A stretch of DNA of 64,000 nucleotides from Heterostelium album PN500 (GCF_000004825.1 NW_008805070.1:1054001-1118000); one strand, 5' to 3'; positions 48,440 to 62,165 are shown, counted from the stretch's first letter. Program-made: numbers and translations. The notes: generated by a model not told the origin, from the sequence alone.

Positions 48440-51400
48440 TTAAGTATATTGTTCTATGAAATATTTCAAAAGGGTTTCTCTTGTGCGGATGATCTTGTTT
48501 GAAAATACAGGTGCGTTCAATGATGCTATTTCGGCATTGATCACTATAATAAAATATTAATTAATACAAAATAATTTTATAAATTGCCTGAGGGAAAAAA
48601 CTTACACTTGGTTAAAAGATATTCTCTTATTTCGGTTTTCTTTAAGGATTGTGGAATTGGTGGACCAAATGCTTCGACATCGTCTTTGGTGGCTACCGAT
48701 AGTTTGTAGGTATTTGAGGCTTTGTCGAATTGTACGACTATAACAACATGATTGAATTGTGAGGTGATGATCGATGGAATATAACTGTGATTGCCTTCAT
48801 TAAATACAATAACACAAATGTCATTTCCAACTTGACGCTTTCTCTCGATTTGCTGAGGATCACCAGGTGTATATGGCAACATTGTGGCAACATGGAACAT
48901 CACTTCGTTACCCTTGAAATCTGTATACAATGAATGTGTACCAGTACTATTATTCTTTACATCCAAACCAGCTGAATAATTAGGCCATCCCATCAATTCA
49001 ATTCTACTACCCAACAAATCTAAAAATTCTTCATAATCACTATTTCCAGAAACTATATATATTTTTAAATAAATACGATAAAATATTAATAATTTATCAT
49101 AATTCAATAATAAATAAACAACTTACGGTTTGAAAAAATATCATCATCTACAATTTGTCCATCTTTACAAACCACTAAACCAAATTTGAATCCACTTGTT
49201 GTTTGACGCTCTTCGAGTGATAATAATTCTTTTTGGAGTTCCGATTGGTTCGTTACCAAATTGAGTACTTTACTTTCGATGTTTGAATCTACCAAACCAA
49301 TAAGGTGACTGATGATCTTTCTCTTCTTTAGTTTCTTTGAAAGCGAGGTGATGTTTCCGAAATTAATTGTCTTTATATCGACCCAGGTGGTTTTGATTCC
49401 GTGCTTGGTGTGTAAGATACCACGGTAGTTATCAATGTCGGTACGAACCAGTGTGAATGCAATTGGACCAACTTTTTGATCTACACCCAAGTAACTGACC
49501 ACACACTCGCTATCGAGGAATGACTTTCTATAAAAGTTGGTCTCTGTCTTTAGTATTTTCCAGTTGTAGGATTTCAATGACATTGAAGTTGGCTCTATAA
49601 TCCAACCGTGGCACGATTGCAAAAGTGGTTGTCGTTTCAAGCCAGTAGTTGGTGATGGTACAGTCGAAATAATATTTGTCTTACTATTGTTTCTCTTTTC
49701 CAAATAGCTGGTTGTTATCGATGGTGATGTGGAGGTTGGGGTGAGTGTTGAGTTTGGTGTTGAGTGTGTTTTTTGAATATTATTACTACAGTTGTTGTCG
49801 GTGTTGTTGTTGTTGTTGGTGCTGTTATTACTGTTCAATGAGAGTGTACTTGATGATCTAAAAGAAGATGGCGATGCATTGAGGATTGTATCGTCTAGTA
49901 GCTTTTGTATGGCATTGGAAGAGTTGTCGGTGGTCGCAGCAGCGGAACCAGCAGATGCTGATGCTGAAGATGTGGACAGGTTGATGGATCTTTTGGTGGA
50001 AGTTGGACTATAGTCTGCACCGAGTCTCTCTTGCGATGAAGAGAGTAACGGATTGAATTTGTCGGGGTACAACTTCTCTTTGATTCTTCTGTCTCGTCGA
50101 TGATGAAACACACCAATCTTGACAATACCACAGGTCTTTAGCGATAATTCAATCATTGTATTGCAATAGATGAACTTTAGGAATTCAATTTCCAAGAGAT
50201 TGTCTTCGTCCAAACCAAGACGATACTCGGAAATTGGTAGGTTTTCCAATGTCGGTGTCTTCTTAAAGATGAGAGCTTTGACTTGATCGACCAAAACATG
50301 GTCTGGACATAGAAAAGTCAGTGTTTCCTGCTCGGGAATAGAGGGTATAAACACTTCAATCTTGAATGACTTCAACATATGATGTGCAGAACGACGTAAT
50401 ATCTCGGACTTGAGAGTATGTGGAATCTGAAGGATTTCATCTTCACCACTGTCACCTTCGTCACTGTCATCTTTCTCTTGTGCAGTTGCTGCACCGGACG
50501 AAGATGGACTCTTGGATGGCGATTTGAAATTGAAAATAGTAACAGATTTGGAGAAGGTACGTGATTTCTTTATGATCTGAGATCCATACTCAATGTCCTC
50601 TTCATTCTTAATGTCTTCGGAACTGAGATTCATCGAACTACCACCTCCACTGGTTCCAGTGTTATTTATGGTCAACAAAGGTTTGGAAGGTGATTGAGTG
50701 ATCTGTCCAACCTCCCACTTTCTAATGGAACCGGATCCACTACCCGATGAAGCTGGTAACTGGCTACTATTCTGGCCAATGGGTGCACCTCGACTGTGAG
50801 CATTGTTAGCACTATCGGTGATAAGCTTCATCCATTCATTCTTGTCTTGTGGGTTGTCAAAAGAGAGATAGAAATTCTTCTTCTCCGTGGTGATAGCTAT
50901 ACAGTTCAGTTGGGTATTGAATTTATTACAGTCTTGGACACTGGTTACATTGGCAAGGTAAACGATTCCTTTGAGTGCAAACTGTGCCAGGTCCATTCGT
51001 TGCATCGATTGGTTCGTTGGAATGCGCGACTTGATTGCACTGACCCAACGAGTCAACTCGTCTTTCGAATTGGTTTGGAAGTAGAACTTTCCGGTTTTCA
51101 GTGTAACGACAAACTTGTTGGACACGTCCTTGTAGATATCACACCACTCACACTCACTGAGATTGATGATACCAAGTGGTTCCTTCTCTTTCTGAGCTCT
51201 ATAATATACCAGAGAATTATCCAAAAGTTTCATCCATCGAACTTTCCAACCTTTACCTTCTTTTTTCTTTCCGATCTCACCCTCCAAATTGATGATTTCC
51301 AATCCATTCTGAATTGTACCACTTGTTCTTCTTGACAATCCTTTATCCTTTGTATAATATTGCAATTCATTTGATTTCAAAATAAACCACATCCTATATA

Positions 51401-52425
51401 GATAGATATCCAAATAAAAAATAAAGATTATTAATATCAAACATTTCCATCTCAAAAGTGGAAAGTATTAAATTTTACATACTTTTTCCATGTTCTAAAA
51501 GATTGTTTATTTCCACATCGCTTCTCTATCCAACCATATTTTACAACGCCAGTATATTGATTATTATCAGCAGTACCTTTAAATCTTAAAGATACTCTTT
51601 TCATTTGAGCACTAACTGTCGATAATAATTGATACTATTTTTAATGGTTGTTAATATAAATACTATGCAGAAATATATATTAATGTATAGAATGGACGAT
51701 TAAATACTTACATATTCACTGCTACTATTTGCTTTATCAGGACTATTTAGAAAAGCAATGATCGATGCAATTTCGTCCAATCTGGAAGTTGTAGTTTGAA
51801 CTAATCTTTGATTTTCTTTTGTTTCTTTATATTGGTAGTACAGTTGTTCCAAGTAATCCAATTCATCAATTGAATATTCCAATATTTTCCAAAGTATACT
51901 TGGTTGTGCTGTGAATAATGAATAGATTTTAAAAAAACACAAATATAAAAATTAATATTAAAACTCTACAATTAACAATTAACTTTAATAAGAAACTAAT
52001 TGTTTTAATAAATTACCTGAATGGAGTGACCTTTTAGCATGACTATGACAAAGATCAATTAGATGAATTGATTTTCCTGTTGTTGCATTTGTATTGCTTC
52101 CACCTCCTCCGCCACTATTGTTGATATTACTGTTAGATCCATTTAAACTTGAAGAAGATGACAAATGTAGATGATCTGTGTTAGTTGTTGTTGTCGTTGT
52201 TGTTGTTGTAACTGATGTTGAACTTTGTACTAATGATTTAGTAACATTATTACCACTACCACTGTTATTATTATTATTGTTGTTGGTGTTGTTATTGTTA
52301 ATAGTTGATTTCTCAACATTAATTAAATCTTGACAGAATCCAAGTAACACTTTTTTAGCTCTTGCATCGGAGAGCTTCTGAAGCACACCTATCACTTGAC
52401 TCGATTTCTCTTCATATTCATCCAT
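48440..52425 (-). CDS. RapGAP with two PH domains and a Ras-binding-like domain
   Basis: Six exons (52017-52425, 51712-51908, 51483-51634, 49127-51393, 48606-49052, 48440-48543) join in frame to 1191 residues. The N-terminus is helical with Asn, Thr and Ser/Gly runs. A first PH domain is split by an intron (YGWIEKRCG...TWKK|MWFILKSNELQYY), and a second PH-like region follows (EGEIGKKKEGKGWKVRWMKL). Then come Ser-rich linkers, a ubiquitin-fold Ras-binding-like domain (FKIEVFIPSIPEQETLTF...) and a C-terminal RapGAP domain of about 250 residues. Its catalytic asparagine thumb is in GNDICVIVF (about residue 1085), preceded by MFHVATMLPYTPGD. It should accelerate GTP hydrolysis on Rap1, which controls adhesion and morphogenesis in Dictyostelium; a RapGAP3-type role is possible but not proven. 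Confidence 0.92.
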
Positions 52426-55273
52426 ATTTTAATGTGTAGATCGCAATCCAACCACAAACAGTACTGTATGTTTGTTGCTAAATTGAAAGAGTAAGCTCAG
52501 ATTGATACCAGTGCTCTAGATCAAGATGTATGTAATATTTTAAATATTGTTGTGTGTAGATTGAGTGTTACCAATAACGATCAACTATTCGTAACCACAC
52601 TCTCTAACTACCAAACTCGCAAAATATTATAATTATTCGGTGTTGTGTTTTACAGAGTGTGTGTGTGTTTTGGCTGTGAATGAAATTGTTTGTTTTTAGC
52701 ACCACCACACAACTTCTATTATATTACTTTTGTTGTTGTTAACTATCGCTATTACTGTTTACTAATGTTGAATGTTATATTGATTGTTGCTGTTGTTGTT
52801 TTTGTTATATTAGGCTGCTAAATATATAAATTATATAAAAGCTATATAGTTTAAAAATAAACAGTATAAAATTAGATGCTTTGTGTTACTAATAATATAT
52901 ATGCGCGCTGAATTGATCTAAAAATAAAAAAAAAGATATTAATATTAAATATATTATATATTTATAAAATCATTAAACAAAGAAACACAGGAACAACAGA
53001 CAGAACTAAAAGTAAAAACAAAAAATAAAAACAAACAAAAAGACAAAAAAGATATATATTCAATGATTAAATGATTTGATTTGATAAGCTAGAATTTGCT
53101 TTTAAAAGATGAGGATGATGATGATGCTGATATATCTTTATGATAGATGATCAACCCAAACAAAATCAACAAATATTATTATTTTATTATTATTTTAATT
53201 ATTAATTTTTGTATTACAATTATTAGATTTCCAAAATAAGATGATGTGTTTAATTTGCTGATAATCGTTTTTTTATTATTTTTGAGGGGTATTTTTTTAA
53301 AAATTAATTAATAATATTTTGATATTCAGTGTGTTTATCTTTTCCATCATATCGAGTAAAAATAACAATAATGTTGATAATCTTGAGAGAATTTTCCAAA
53401 CATTCGATCGAACAAGTAAAAAAAAATAAACAATAATATTCATAATCATTATTATTATTAATGATGATGATGATTGATTGTTGTAGTAGTATTCTATTGA
53501 TGTATAAATAAATGATTGCTAAAATACTAATTGAAATAACAGATGAGATGATTGTATTGTATACTATATAGTATACACATAATAATAGTAGTAGTAATAG
53601 TATTAACTACTACACCACCACCAAATAATATATGTATATATCTATCTATCCTGTTGTTGATTGTGGTAATTCCAGATTCTTATCTTACTTTTAACTCTAA
53701 GTAATGGTAAATCTAAAATAAAGATTTGATTTGCTTGTTGCTACCTATTATTAAAAGATATATATGAAAAATGATTAAAAGACATAAAACTAATAAGTCA
53801 GCAAACAATTATTGTTGAAAGAAAGAAAAATTATATTGCAATAGAAAAACAATATATATTGTTTTTATTAATATATTTATATTATAATTGCTGGAAAAAT
53901 GATTGGATTGATTGAGGTTGATTTAATTGATACTAGTACTTGTTATTATGAGTGAACCATATGGTATTTAACTTGACTTGTTGGTTAAATAGCTATTTAG
54001 TTACGTCACACATATAAATTTAAATTAAACTATAACTAATCTATTGTTTCGCTCTGAATTGATTCAAAACCACACACACACCTTTTTATTTCGCACATAG
54101 ATGAATATTTTAAAAACAATACATAGTGATTAATTCATACTCCTACTACTCAATCAATTAAACTACTACTATTATTCCTTACTATTTAATAAACAAACAA
54201 ACACTAAACTAAACTAAACTAAATAAACACACATAATTATTTTAATATTATAATATTTAAAACAACACACCCACACAGATATGTATGATAGTGTCCAGAT
54301 GGTAGTTAACTTAAATAATGACTGACTAACTATCAAACCTATAAATGTTATCAAAACAAAACAAAATATGTGAATAACTTTTAAATAACACGATTTACAT
54401 ACGATCTAAACTAAATCTAAACTAATATGGTGTAATATGATTGATCAATGATGGCGATGATTATTATTATTATTATTATTATTATTGTACCACTACTTGC
54501 TACTCTTGCTATAATAACTTAATCTCTACCTATGTACAGGTATGTATTCGATAACTATTAAAAAAAAAAAAATTTACTTTTCTAAATATACATGAAGAGG
54601 AAGTAATAGTGTGAATCGACTATCAATCATGATGATGATTGATTTCAAGATTGATCAATCCCAGTGTTGTCTTTTTTTTTTTTTTTTTTTTTGCAATCTT
54701 AAAACCATTTTTTTTTTTGAAAGTTAAAACTTTTTGGGTTTTCAAAATTATTATAAAATAAACACAGATAAGATTTTCAAAGTAATAATTTAGTCTCAAT
54801 TTTTATTTTGGTGGTCCAGAGAGTTTCATTGAAATATAATATTTTTAAAAAATAAATAAAAACTTTATGAGATTTAGATTATACGATTCTTTTTTTTTTT
54901 TTATTGTTTAAATTTAATTGAATTTATTTATATTCTTTTGAATTTCTACAGTTATATGTTTTTAAATAATTTCTGTACATTGAGAATCCAATATTTAGAG
55001 TGGAAAAAAATTGTATTACATTCTTTTCTTGGGGAGTTTGTTTTTTTTTTTTTTTGAATCCGGATTGGTTATATGGGGAATTCTACATAAATAAATATGA
55101 TTTCTGTATTATATAAAAATAAATAAGGGGGGATTTAGTTGATTTTGGACAGGGGAATGGATGGCTTCTATATAGGTTTGATTTTTCTTATTGTTTTGTT
55201 TGGTTTTTTTTTTTTTTTTTTTATGATTTTTTTGTTTTCGTTTGCTGTGTGTTGGTTTGGTTGGGTTGTTTTG
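52426..55273. promoter_or_regulatory. Long intergenic, 5' of RapGAP and 3' of winged-helix gene
   Basis: 2.85 kb without a convincing exon. About 52.9-54.5 kb is rich in A and C on the + strand. About 54.6-55.27 kb is T-rich with long homopolymers (54674-54692, 54891-54901, 55208-55222), probably the long 3' UTR of the - strand gene. TTA microsatellite at 54461-54486. Confidence 0.5.
54461..54486. repeat. (TTA)n microsatellite
   Basis: Nearly nine perfect triplet units in the intergenic region between the RapGAP and winged-helix genes. Confidence 0.85.
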
Positions 55274-56593
55274 TTAATCTGTACAATTTAGAATTGATTT
55301 CATTTGGTGAATCTTGGAAACAATGAGATCATCTCCATATTCCGGTCTCATGAGTTTGGATGGCGATGATAAATGCTTTGGTGATGTACTGTTGTTTGGT
55401 GTGGTTGAGGTCAAGTTGGATGGTGGAGTGAGTTGGAATGGTGGAGCAAACGATGGAGAAGATGAAGTCATTGAGAAACTGTTGTTATTGTTATTGTTGT
55501 TTATATCATTGGAGTCTGTGAGGAATGGTGATGAAATCGGGGAAAGCGAAGAAGTGTTGGTGGTTTTCTTGCTTGGGTGGATGAATTTGAAATTGGATGG
55601 TTGGTTAAAGGTGGAAACGGAATGGCTATATGGCGAACTTCCATGGTAGGAGTTATCTGATGACAATGGTGAAGAGATATCATATGGATCTTCATCAGAG
55701 TCAAGTACTGATATATTATTATTGTTGTTGTTATTTGAATTGTTGCTGTTAACACCTAGTGATAACAACTTTTTGATATCCATGATCTTGTCTTTATCAT
55801 AACGTTGGTATGGACTGTAACTATTACAATTTCCTGAAGATGATGTTGTGATTTTTGATGACAAGGTTGGAGTGGTGGATTTGTTGTTGTTGTTGTTGTT
55901 GAGATCGTCTTTGGATGGTGAGCTGCGCGATTTGATACGCCAAGAGATCTCTGGTGCCATTGGTGGCGATTGTTGTGATGGTGAGTAGGGTGGATGGACA
56001 TCTTCGAATCGGAGAGCTTCGAATTGTTTGCTGCTGCTATAGTTCCATGGGTTGCACGAGAGCTTGAGTTGCCAGTAGCCGTTGCAACGAAGGGTGTGAC
56101 GACCGGAACGGAAGAAGCGTGAGTGAGAGAGGGCGTCCTGGACTTGGCGCTTCCAGTTGTTGGACTGAGCTTGAGTTGGCGAGAGGATATCCCAGTGATC
56201 GTTGAGGTAGACATACACTTCCTTCTTGAGGTTGAAAAACTCTTTGTCCTGGTGAATCTGGGCAAGAGCGTAAAATACAACACGCAGAATCAAAGTCCAT
56301 GATGGATGGTTCATTGAGAGACAGCGTGGGGTGCCACGAGTGCATAGCAGACATGATGCGTTGGTGCAACACTTTCTCCAGTTTGCTTGGTTGATACTGA
56401 TCATCGAGTTTGGTGAGGGCGATGGCGAGTTGGACGTTGGAGTGGTGGAGGTGGATGAACCTTGCTTCATGTAGCTTGCAGTGGATGCAAATGGATTCTC
56501 GCCATTTCCAAACAATATATTTTGTAATTGCAAATTGGAAGCACCTGCCGAGGCCAAATATGATAAATAATTATTTTGTGGCAAAATCTCCAT
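55274..56593 (-). CDS. Putative DNA-binding protein, Cys cluster plus winged-helix-like domain
   Basis: One coding exon of 439 codons from ATG 56593. The frame stays open upstream to a good acceptor (CTAAAAG|ATT) at about 56751, and the extra codons are Thr/Asn/Pro-rich, so an N-terminal extension is possible. Residues 75-91 hold five clustered Cys (CC-x4-C-x2-C-x6-C). Residues about 98-178 have a forkhead/winged-helix-like order: helix PSWTLILRVVFYALAQ, helix FFNLKKEVYVYLNDHW, recognition-like helix NWKRQVQDALSHSRFF, wing SGRHTLRC.NGYWQLK. The rest is Ser/Pro/Asn-rich with poly-Asn tracts, typical of dictyostelid transcription factors. Nuclear regulator is inferred; the family is not one I can name. 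Confidence 0.8.
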   Translation of the reverse strand: MEILPQNNYLSYLASAGASNLQLQNILFGNGENPFASTASYMKQGSSTSTTPTSNSPSPSPNSMISINQANWRKCCTNASCLLCTRGTPRCLSMNHPSWTLILRVVFYALAQIHQDKEFFNLKKEVYVYLNDHWDILSPTQAQSNNWKRQVQDALSHSRFFRSGRHTLRCNGYWQLKLSCNPWNYSSSKQFEALRFEDVHPPYSPSQQSPPMAPEISWRIKSRSSPSKDDLNNNNNNKSTTPTLSSKITTSSSGNCNSYSPYQRYDKDKIMDIKKLLSLGVNSNNSNNNNNNNISVLDSDEDPYDISSPLSSDNSYHGSSPYSHSVSTFNQPSNFKFIHPSKKTTNTSSLSPISSPFLTDSNDINNNNNNNSFSMTSSSPSFAPPFQLTPPSNLTSTTPNNSTSPKHLSSPSKLMRPEYGDDLIVSKIHQMKSILNCTD

Positions 56594-59170
56594 CTTTTTA
56601 CTATTGTCGGACTTGTTTGTATTATTACTATTTGTTGTTGTTGTTGTTGTGGATGTGGTTGTAGTAATGTTATTATTTAAAAAAGAGGAGTTATTGGTGG
56701 GTGGGGAGATTGGGGTGATGAAAGTTGGTCGAAGAGGTGGAGCAATCTTTTAGTTTTTTTTAGAATTAATAAATTGATTTAGAATAATAATATAAATAAT
56801 AATCAAAAATAAATTAATTGATAGAAAAATAAAGAAATGAAAAGAATAAAGTTTTAAAGTTAGTATTTCTTGCGGTTGATATCAAATATTATTTCGAAAT
56901 AAAGGAATTAGGTAATTGGTTGAGAATTGGAAATATGGCAGATAAAGATGATCTTTAGCAATGAATTTTGGTGTATGTGGGTATGTATTTCTCTGTTTTT
57001 AAAATAACTAACGAGTTTAAGGGAAATTTGGTTGGTTGCGATATATTCAACCGTGATACATGAGAGACCACATTTAATTTAAATGACAAATGTCTTAACC
57101 TAACCATATTATGGATGAACCAAAGACAAATATGACAAAGTTTGCAAATTCAAGCGTGCGATAGATATCTTATTATTTACTTTGAAAAATGTTTTGGTAA
57201 TATTCAATTACACAACAAAAGGGTATGATTTTTTGTTTTTTCAATTTTTGTTATGACTTTAAAAATTTAGTTTTTTCTAAAAAATATATGGCAAATGCAA
57301 CTTGGGGTAGTGTTTGAAGGTGTGAAGTGTGGAGTTATTCTTTTGAGTTTAGTGCTGAATGGGGTGGATGTTGAAATAATAGATAAATAATTTTATATTA
57401 TTGGTTTTGGAAAATAAAGTCAAAGTTGTTGACATCAAATTTTAAGTAACATAATAGGAAAAAAAACAAAAATTATTTTTAAAATAATATTCAGATTATG
57501 ATGTGGTGTGCTTGCTTTTTAAGTTTGTGGAATGTGGAGGGAGTTGTGTGTGTGTTTTGAATTTTGTTTATTTCTATGTTTGTGGTATGTGGGAATGAAT
57601 GGATGGTGATGATGTTTAAGAGAAAAGGTTATCGAATGTGGTGGTTGATGTGATTAGTCAGTCATGCATGCATTGAGTAAAAAAGGAGTAGATCTCTTGT
57701 GGACAAGATTTCTTTTTTTTTTTGTCAACACACACGATTGATTTGTTTTTTTTTTTTTTTCTTTTGTTTTTTTTCAGAGTTAGATACCTTTCAATCATTG
57801 AAGGAAATCCACTATAAAACAAATCTTTGAATGAAATGTAAAAAAAGATTTGTGGACTATTATTATTATTTACAATTAAAATATTTGTTATATATATTAT
57901 TTGCTTATTTGTAAAAAAAAAAGACTATTTTGTGAAGATTGGGATCAATATAATCAATAAATATTAAAAAGGTGAGAGGCAAATGGGATGGACAACCATG
58001 ATAAGTGATGGTGGTGGGCGAACCACAGTATTATAATCTCTTAGAGATTAGATTGAGAACAGTGGTTTATGTAACCAGGCATTTAAATATATCGTGGAAA
58101 TAGTATCCAAATAGATTTTGAAAGATGTTTTAATTGAAAAAAGTCGGTGTTGTGTTGGGTGTAAACTAATGATATTTAAAAATTTAAACAACAGCCAGTA
58201 GCGAGCCTCTTGTATTGTTCAAAAAGTTTGGTTGGGTGATTTTCTAATTAATTAATTAATTAGCCTGTGTTGTCAGGTTGGTGGTGATGTGTTTGTTTGA
58301 TGTTGCAGAGGCTCTGTCTATCTGTTCAGAAGTGTGTTGTGTGGGTGGTTGGTTTTAATTTATGGCAAACTAATGACTTACTACTGATAATTATAATTAA
58401 TGATGATATTATTTGAGATGTGGTGGTGGTGGGGTGTGATAAAAGCAATTGTAGACAAAACTACTACAACTGTACAGTTGTTTGATTTGTTTATTAGTTA
58501 TTTAAAAATAATAAATTTTAACAAGTAGTAAAACACTACTGATCGTTAGTGGGGTGTTGGTGGTTCAAGGATATGATGATTTGATATATGTCAAAAGGGA
58601 TTAATTAAGTTGTAGTTGTGTGAATGATAATGAGGAGGCGTGGGTCGATTATTTTGGTATGAAACTGAATTATTGTTTTTTAATTTTTGTAGTGTTGTTG
58701 TTCAATTAATTAATTGAAAGAGCAATAATAGGTGCCATTAAATTTAGAAATTAATAAAAAAATCAAAAAGAAAAAAATAAAAAATAAAATAAAAAACAAC
58801 TCAAATCACGAATCGACCCCCACAACCTTAATTAATTAATTAAAAAAAACAAGTGGGGGTTTCAATTTGGGCGGTGTGGTGGTCAAAGGATATTATTGGT
58901 GATTTCATGATGATGTTTCTGAGTGAGATATTTCAATTTTGTTTGAAAACACCGTTGAGTGAAAAATGCAAAAAAAAAAAAAAAAAACAAAAACAAAACA
59001 GCAAAATAAGCAAAAGAAAACCGATTAACAACAATAGCGTAAGGTTTTTTTTGTTTGCATTTTTCTTTTTAAGGTACATTTGTGAGATTTGATGATGGAT
59101 TAAAAGGTTTGATTTGGTGGTTTGATGGTTTCATCTAGAATTAATATCAAAATGATAAAAATGAACATAC

Positions 59171-59312
59171 CTTTTAAAATTCGTCAAGGCGGCTGGTCAA
59201 ATAGAGAGATTATTATAGTAATAATACGGCTCTAATTGAAACTCTGCACTGCTGCTTCTGATACTAGTTCCTGTTGAATGATTTGGGCGGAGAGGGACTT
59301 TGTTGTCGTTAA
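59171..59312 (-). ncRNA. Candidate non-coding 5' leader exon of the winged-helix gene
   Basis: On the - strand a pyrimidine-rich acceptor (CACATTCTCTCAG) precedes 142 bases that end at a perfect GTATGT donor (59165-59170). Joined to the acceptor at about 56751, the frame of the downstream exon meets a TAA stop just before the junction. The exon would therefore be untranslated and would leave ATG 56593 as the start. Its base composition is richer in G and C than its surroundings. Only splice signals and composition support it. Confidence 0.4.
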
Positions 59313-59424
59313 CTGAGAGAATGTGAAGATAAGAAATATTGAGTTAATGAGACGTGAATGGAATAAATAAATAACCAAAGGACAAATTATAAAAGAGTTT
59401 GAGTTTTAAAATTTTGAAAAAAAA

Positions 59425-59780
59425 ATAAATAATTTAATTAATAAATAATAAATAATTGGATTCTAATATTGAGTTTGTTGTTTAATTAATAAATAAATAA
59501 ATAAATAATTTAATAAATAAGTAATAAATAAATAATTGATTGAGTTTGATTAAATAAATAAATATTTTGGATTAATTTAATAAATAATAAATAATAAATA
59601 AATAATTTTGGATTATAATATTTCTTTTTGTTTGTTTTTTTTTAAGGTTTGTTTTGAATTCAAATATTATAAGATAAGATATGAAAAATTGATTATAAAA
59701 AAACTGGAATAACAAATTTGTTACAATAAATAATTTAATAAATAAATAAATAATAAATAAATAAATAAATAATTTAGAAA
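59425..59780. repeat. TAAA-family tetranucleotide repeat clusters
   Basis: Several interrupted (TAAA)n/(AAATAAAT)n blocks, densest at about 59485-59600 and 59725-59770; another short block lies at about 60095-60115. Confidence 0.8.
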
Positions 59781-62165
59781 TCTAAAAAGAAAATTATCTC
59801 TCTCTAGTTAAAGAAAAAAGTTTTTGTTTATCTCCTTTTTGTAGCGACTACTTTAAATCATTAAAAGTAAAATGAGTGGACAGGACAGAGGAAAAGAATA
59901 AAGAAATAAATGATGTTGTTGGTTGACGCCAATCACAAGTGAGTAAAGATGGAAGTTAGAGAGTAGCTTGTAAGAAGTGTAGGGTTCTATAAATAATATG
60001 TTGAATGATTGAATGGTTTTTTGCTGAAATTAGACAATGTATGATTTAGTTGCCAACAAGTAAACAATCCTCAATTCAGGATATAATGATTCAATAAAAT
60101 AAATAAATAAATAAATGATTTGCTATTACGAATGCTATTATTATCCCAACATTTGGAATCAAATTTAGGAACTGATTTGATGTTGTTTGATTATTGGTTT
60201 AATGGTTTTATTAAACGAAATGTTGTTGTTGTGGTAAGGATTGAATGGTTTTATTGGTTTTGGTTTGAGCAGCTATTCAATTATAGTGGATAATTTATGA
60301 TGACGATGTTTGTGATATATGAGGAATAAGTATGTTGGCACAATGGATGGATGATTGGAAATAGGTAGTTTATAATTTAGTGATTGTTGGGTACTTTGTC
60401 AAAATCAACACTTTCCAACTTAATAAAATAAAAAAAAATATTAAAAAATTATTATTGTTGTTCACACAAATAAATAACGGTACACTTGGTGTAGTAACAG
60501 AAAAAAAATAATTATAATAATAATAAAAGCAAGCAAACAAGGATTGATGAATTAAATATTTGACAATTGTGATACAATAAATAAGCTAATGAAAGAATAA
60601 TCTAATTCGTTATTTTGAAAAAAGTGTAATTATATATCTATTTATATTTGTTGATGTTGCTATTGTGTTGGTAATAAATTATGAATTATGAATATAGTAC
60701 TTGGTGACTGAGAAAAAAAAAATGTAAACAAAAAATAAGAAAAACAAAAATGTATTGAGTAACTTTGCTGTTACTATACTATAATTAATTTGTTTTATAG
60801 CTAATTAAAAGTAGCAGTTATGTGTGATCGATGAGAACTAAAAAAAATAAATATAACAAAGGTATATATTTTGGCAAATACTCTTGAGATTGTCAGTACC
60901 ACCAATATATATTATCATCTATTCAGTAAATACACTTGAAGGAAAGAAGTGTTGATTGTGTGAAGATAGATATTGGTGGGGTAACTATTATCATTTTGAT
61001 GTGTGTGTGTGTTTGTGATAATAATATAAAAATAAAAAAACAGAAAAAACCAAAATGTAATGAACAGAGATATAAAATCAAATATTTATAAATGTATCAT
61101 ATTTATATATGTATATAATAATTAATTAACACACAAACAAAAACACACACAAACAATCAAATCACTCCATTCATGAAAAAATTATGTGTGTGTGTGATGA
61201 GTGTTTTAATTGACGTTTCGTTACAGAAAGATTTGATAGTGTTAGAGGTGAAGTTAAGTGATGAGTGATCAAACAACCAATTTCTAAAAACAAAAACAAA
61301 AATAAAATAAAAATAATAAATAAAATAAACCTCCACAATAACAATAAACATAGTTATACATTGAAATAGATTTGATTATTTTGTATGTACATACTATGTG
61401 GTATAGATGTGAATTTTAATTTATATTTTAGTGGTTGGTTGTGTGTGGGTGACTTTGTGTATTTTAGTGGTTTAGTATAAGAGCTTAAATTGAGTAGACT
61501 ACTCCATCATCACATATCATCACTCCGATATCCATACACACATGCGCACACACAAAGTGGGTCACTCGAAATTTCTATCTATATCAACAAAACACAACAC
61601 ACTCACTTACCAAAAATCAATCACATTTTTAAATCCAAAAGAAAAACATAAACCATCCATATGAATGGATATGTTATTTGAACAGTACTAAGAGTTTAGT
61701 ACTATTGTGTTGTGTGTTTGTTGTATGGATTTATTGGAGTGTTGTTGGTGGTAATATAATGATGATGATCAAATGTTGATGTTGTGGTTTAAATTAATGA
61801 GCAACACTGATGGGGTGGTAGGTTGATGTTGGATGGATTTATGTTGGGCAACAAGGGTTGAACTTTATAAAATTTTGTTACTACAAAGACAATTATTTTT
61901 AAATAAATGACAAAACAAGCAAACTAAATGGAGCTACAATGCTTTGTGTGTACAAAAAAACATATATCTCTTTTATATCACTCATTTCTCTCGAGATCTT
62001 ATTGTATTTCGTTTGTGTTTGATTTTGTATGGTGGGTATGTGTTCAATAGGATAATTATTAGAATATAGTATAAATATGTGAGTGAGTATGGTGTCACAA
62101 CGGAAGCAAGAGCAACATCATTATCACTATCGTCATTAAGGTATACTTATTATTATTCTCATTGA

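Noticed and set aside
58853-59092. 79-codon + strand open frame in the exon-poor region
   Set aside because: Ends in Lys/Phe low complexity over homopolymers; nothing supports translation.
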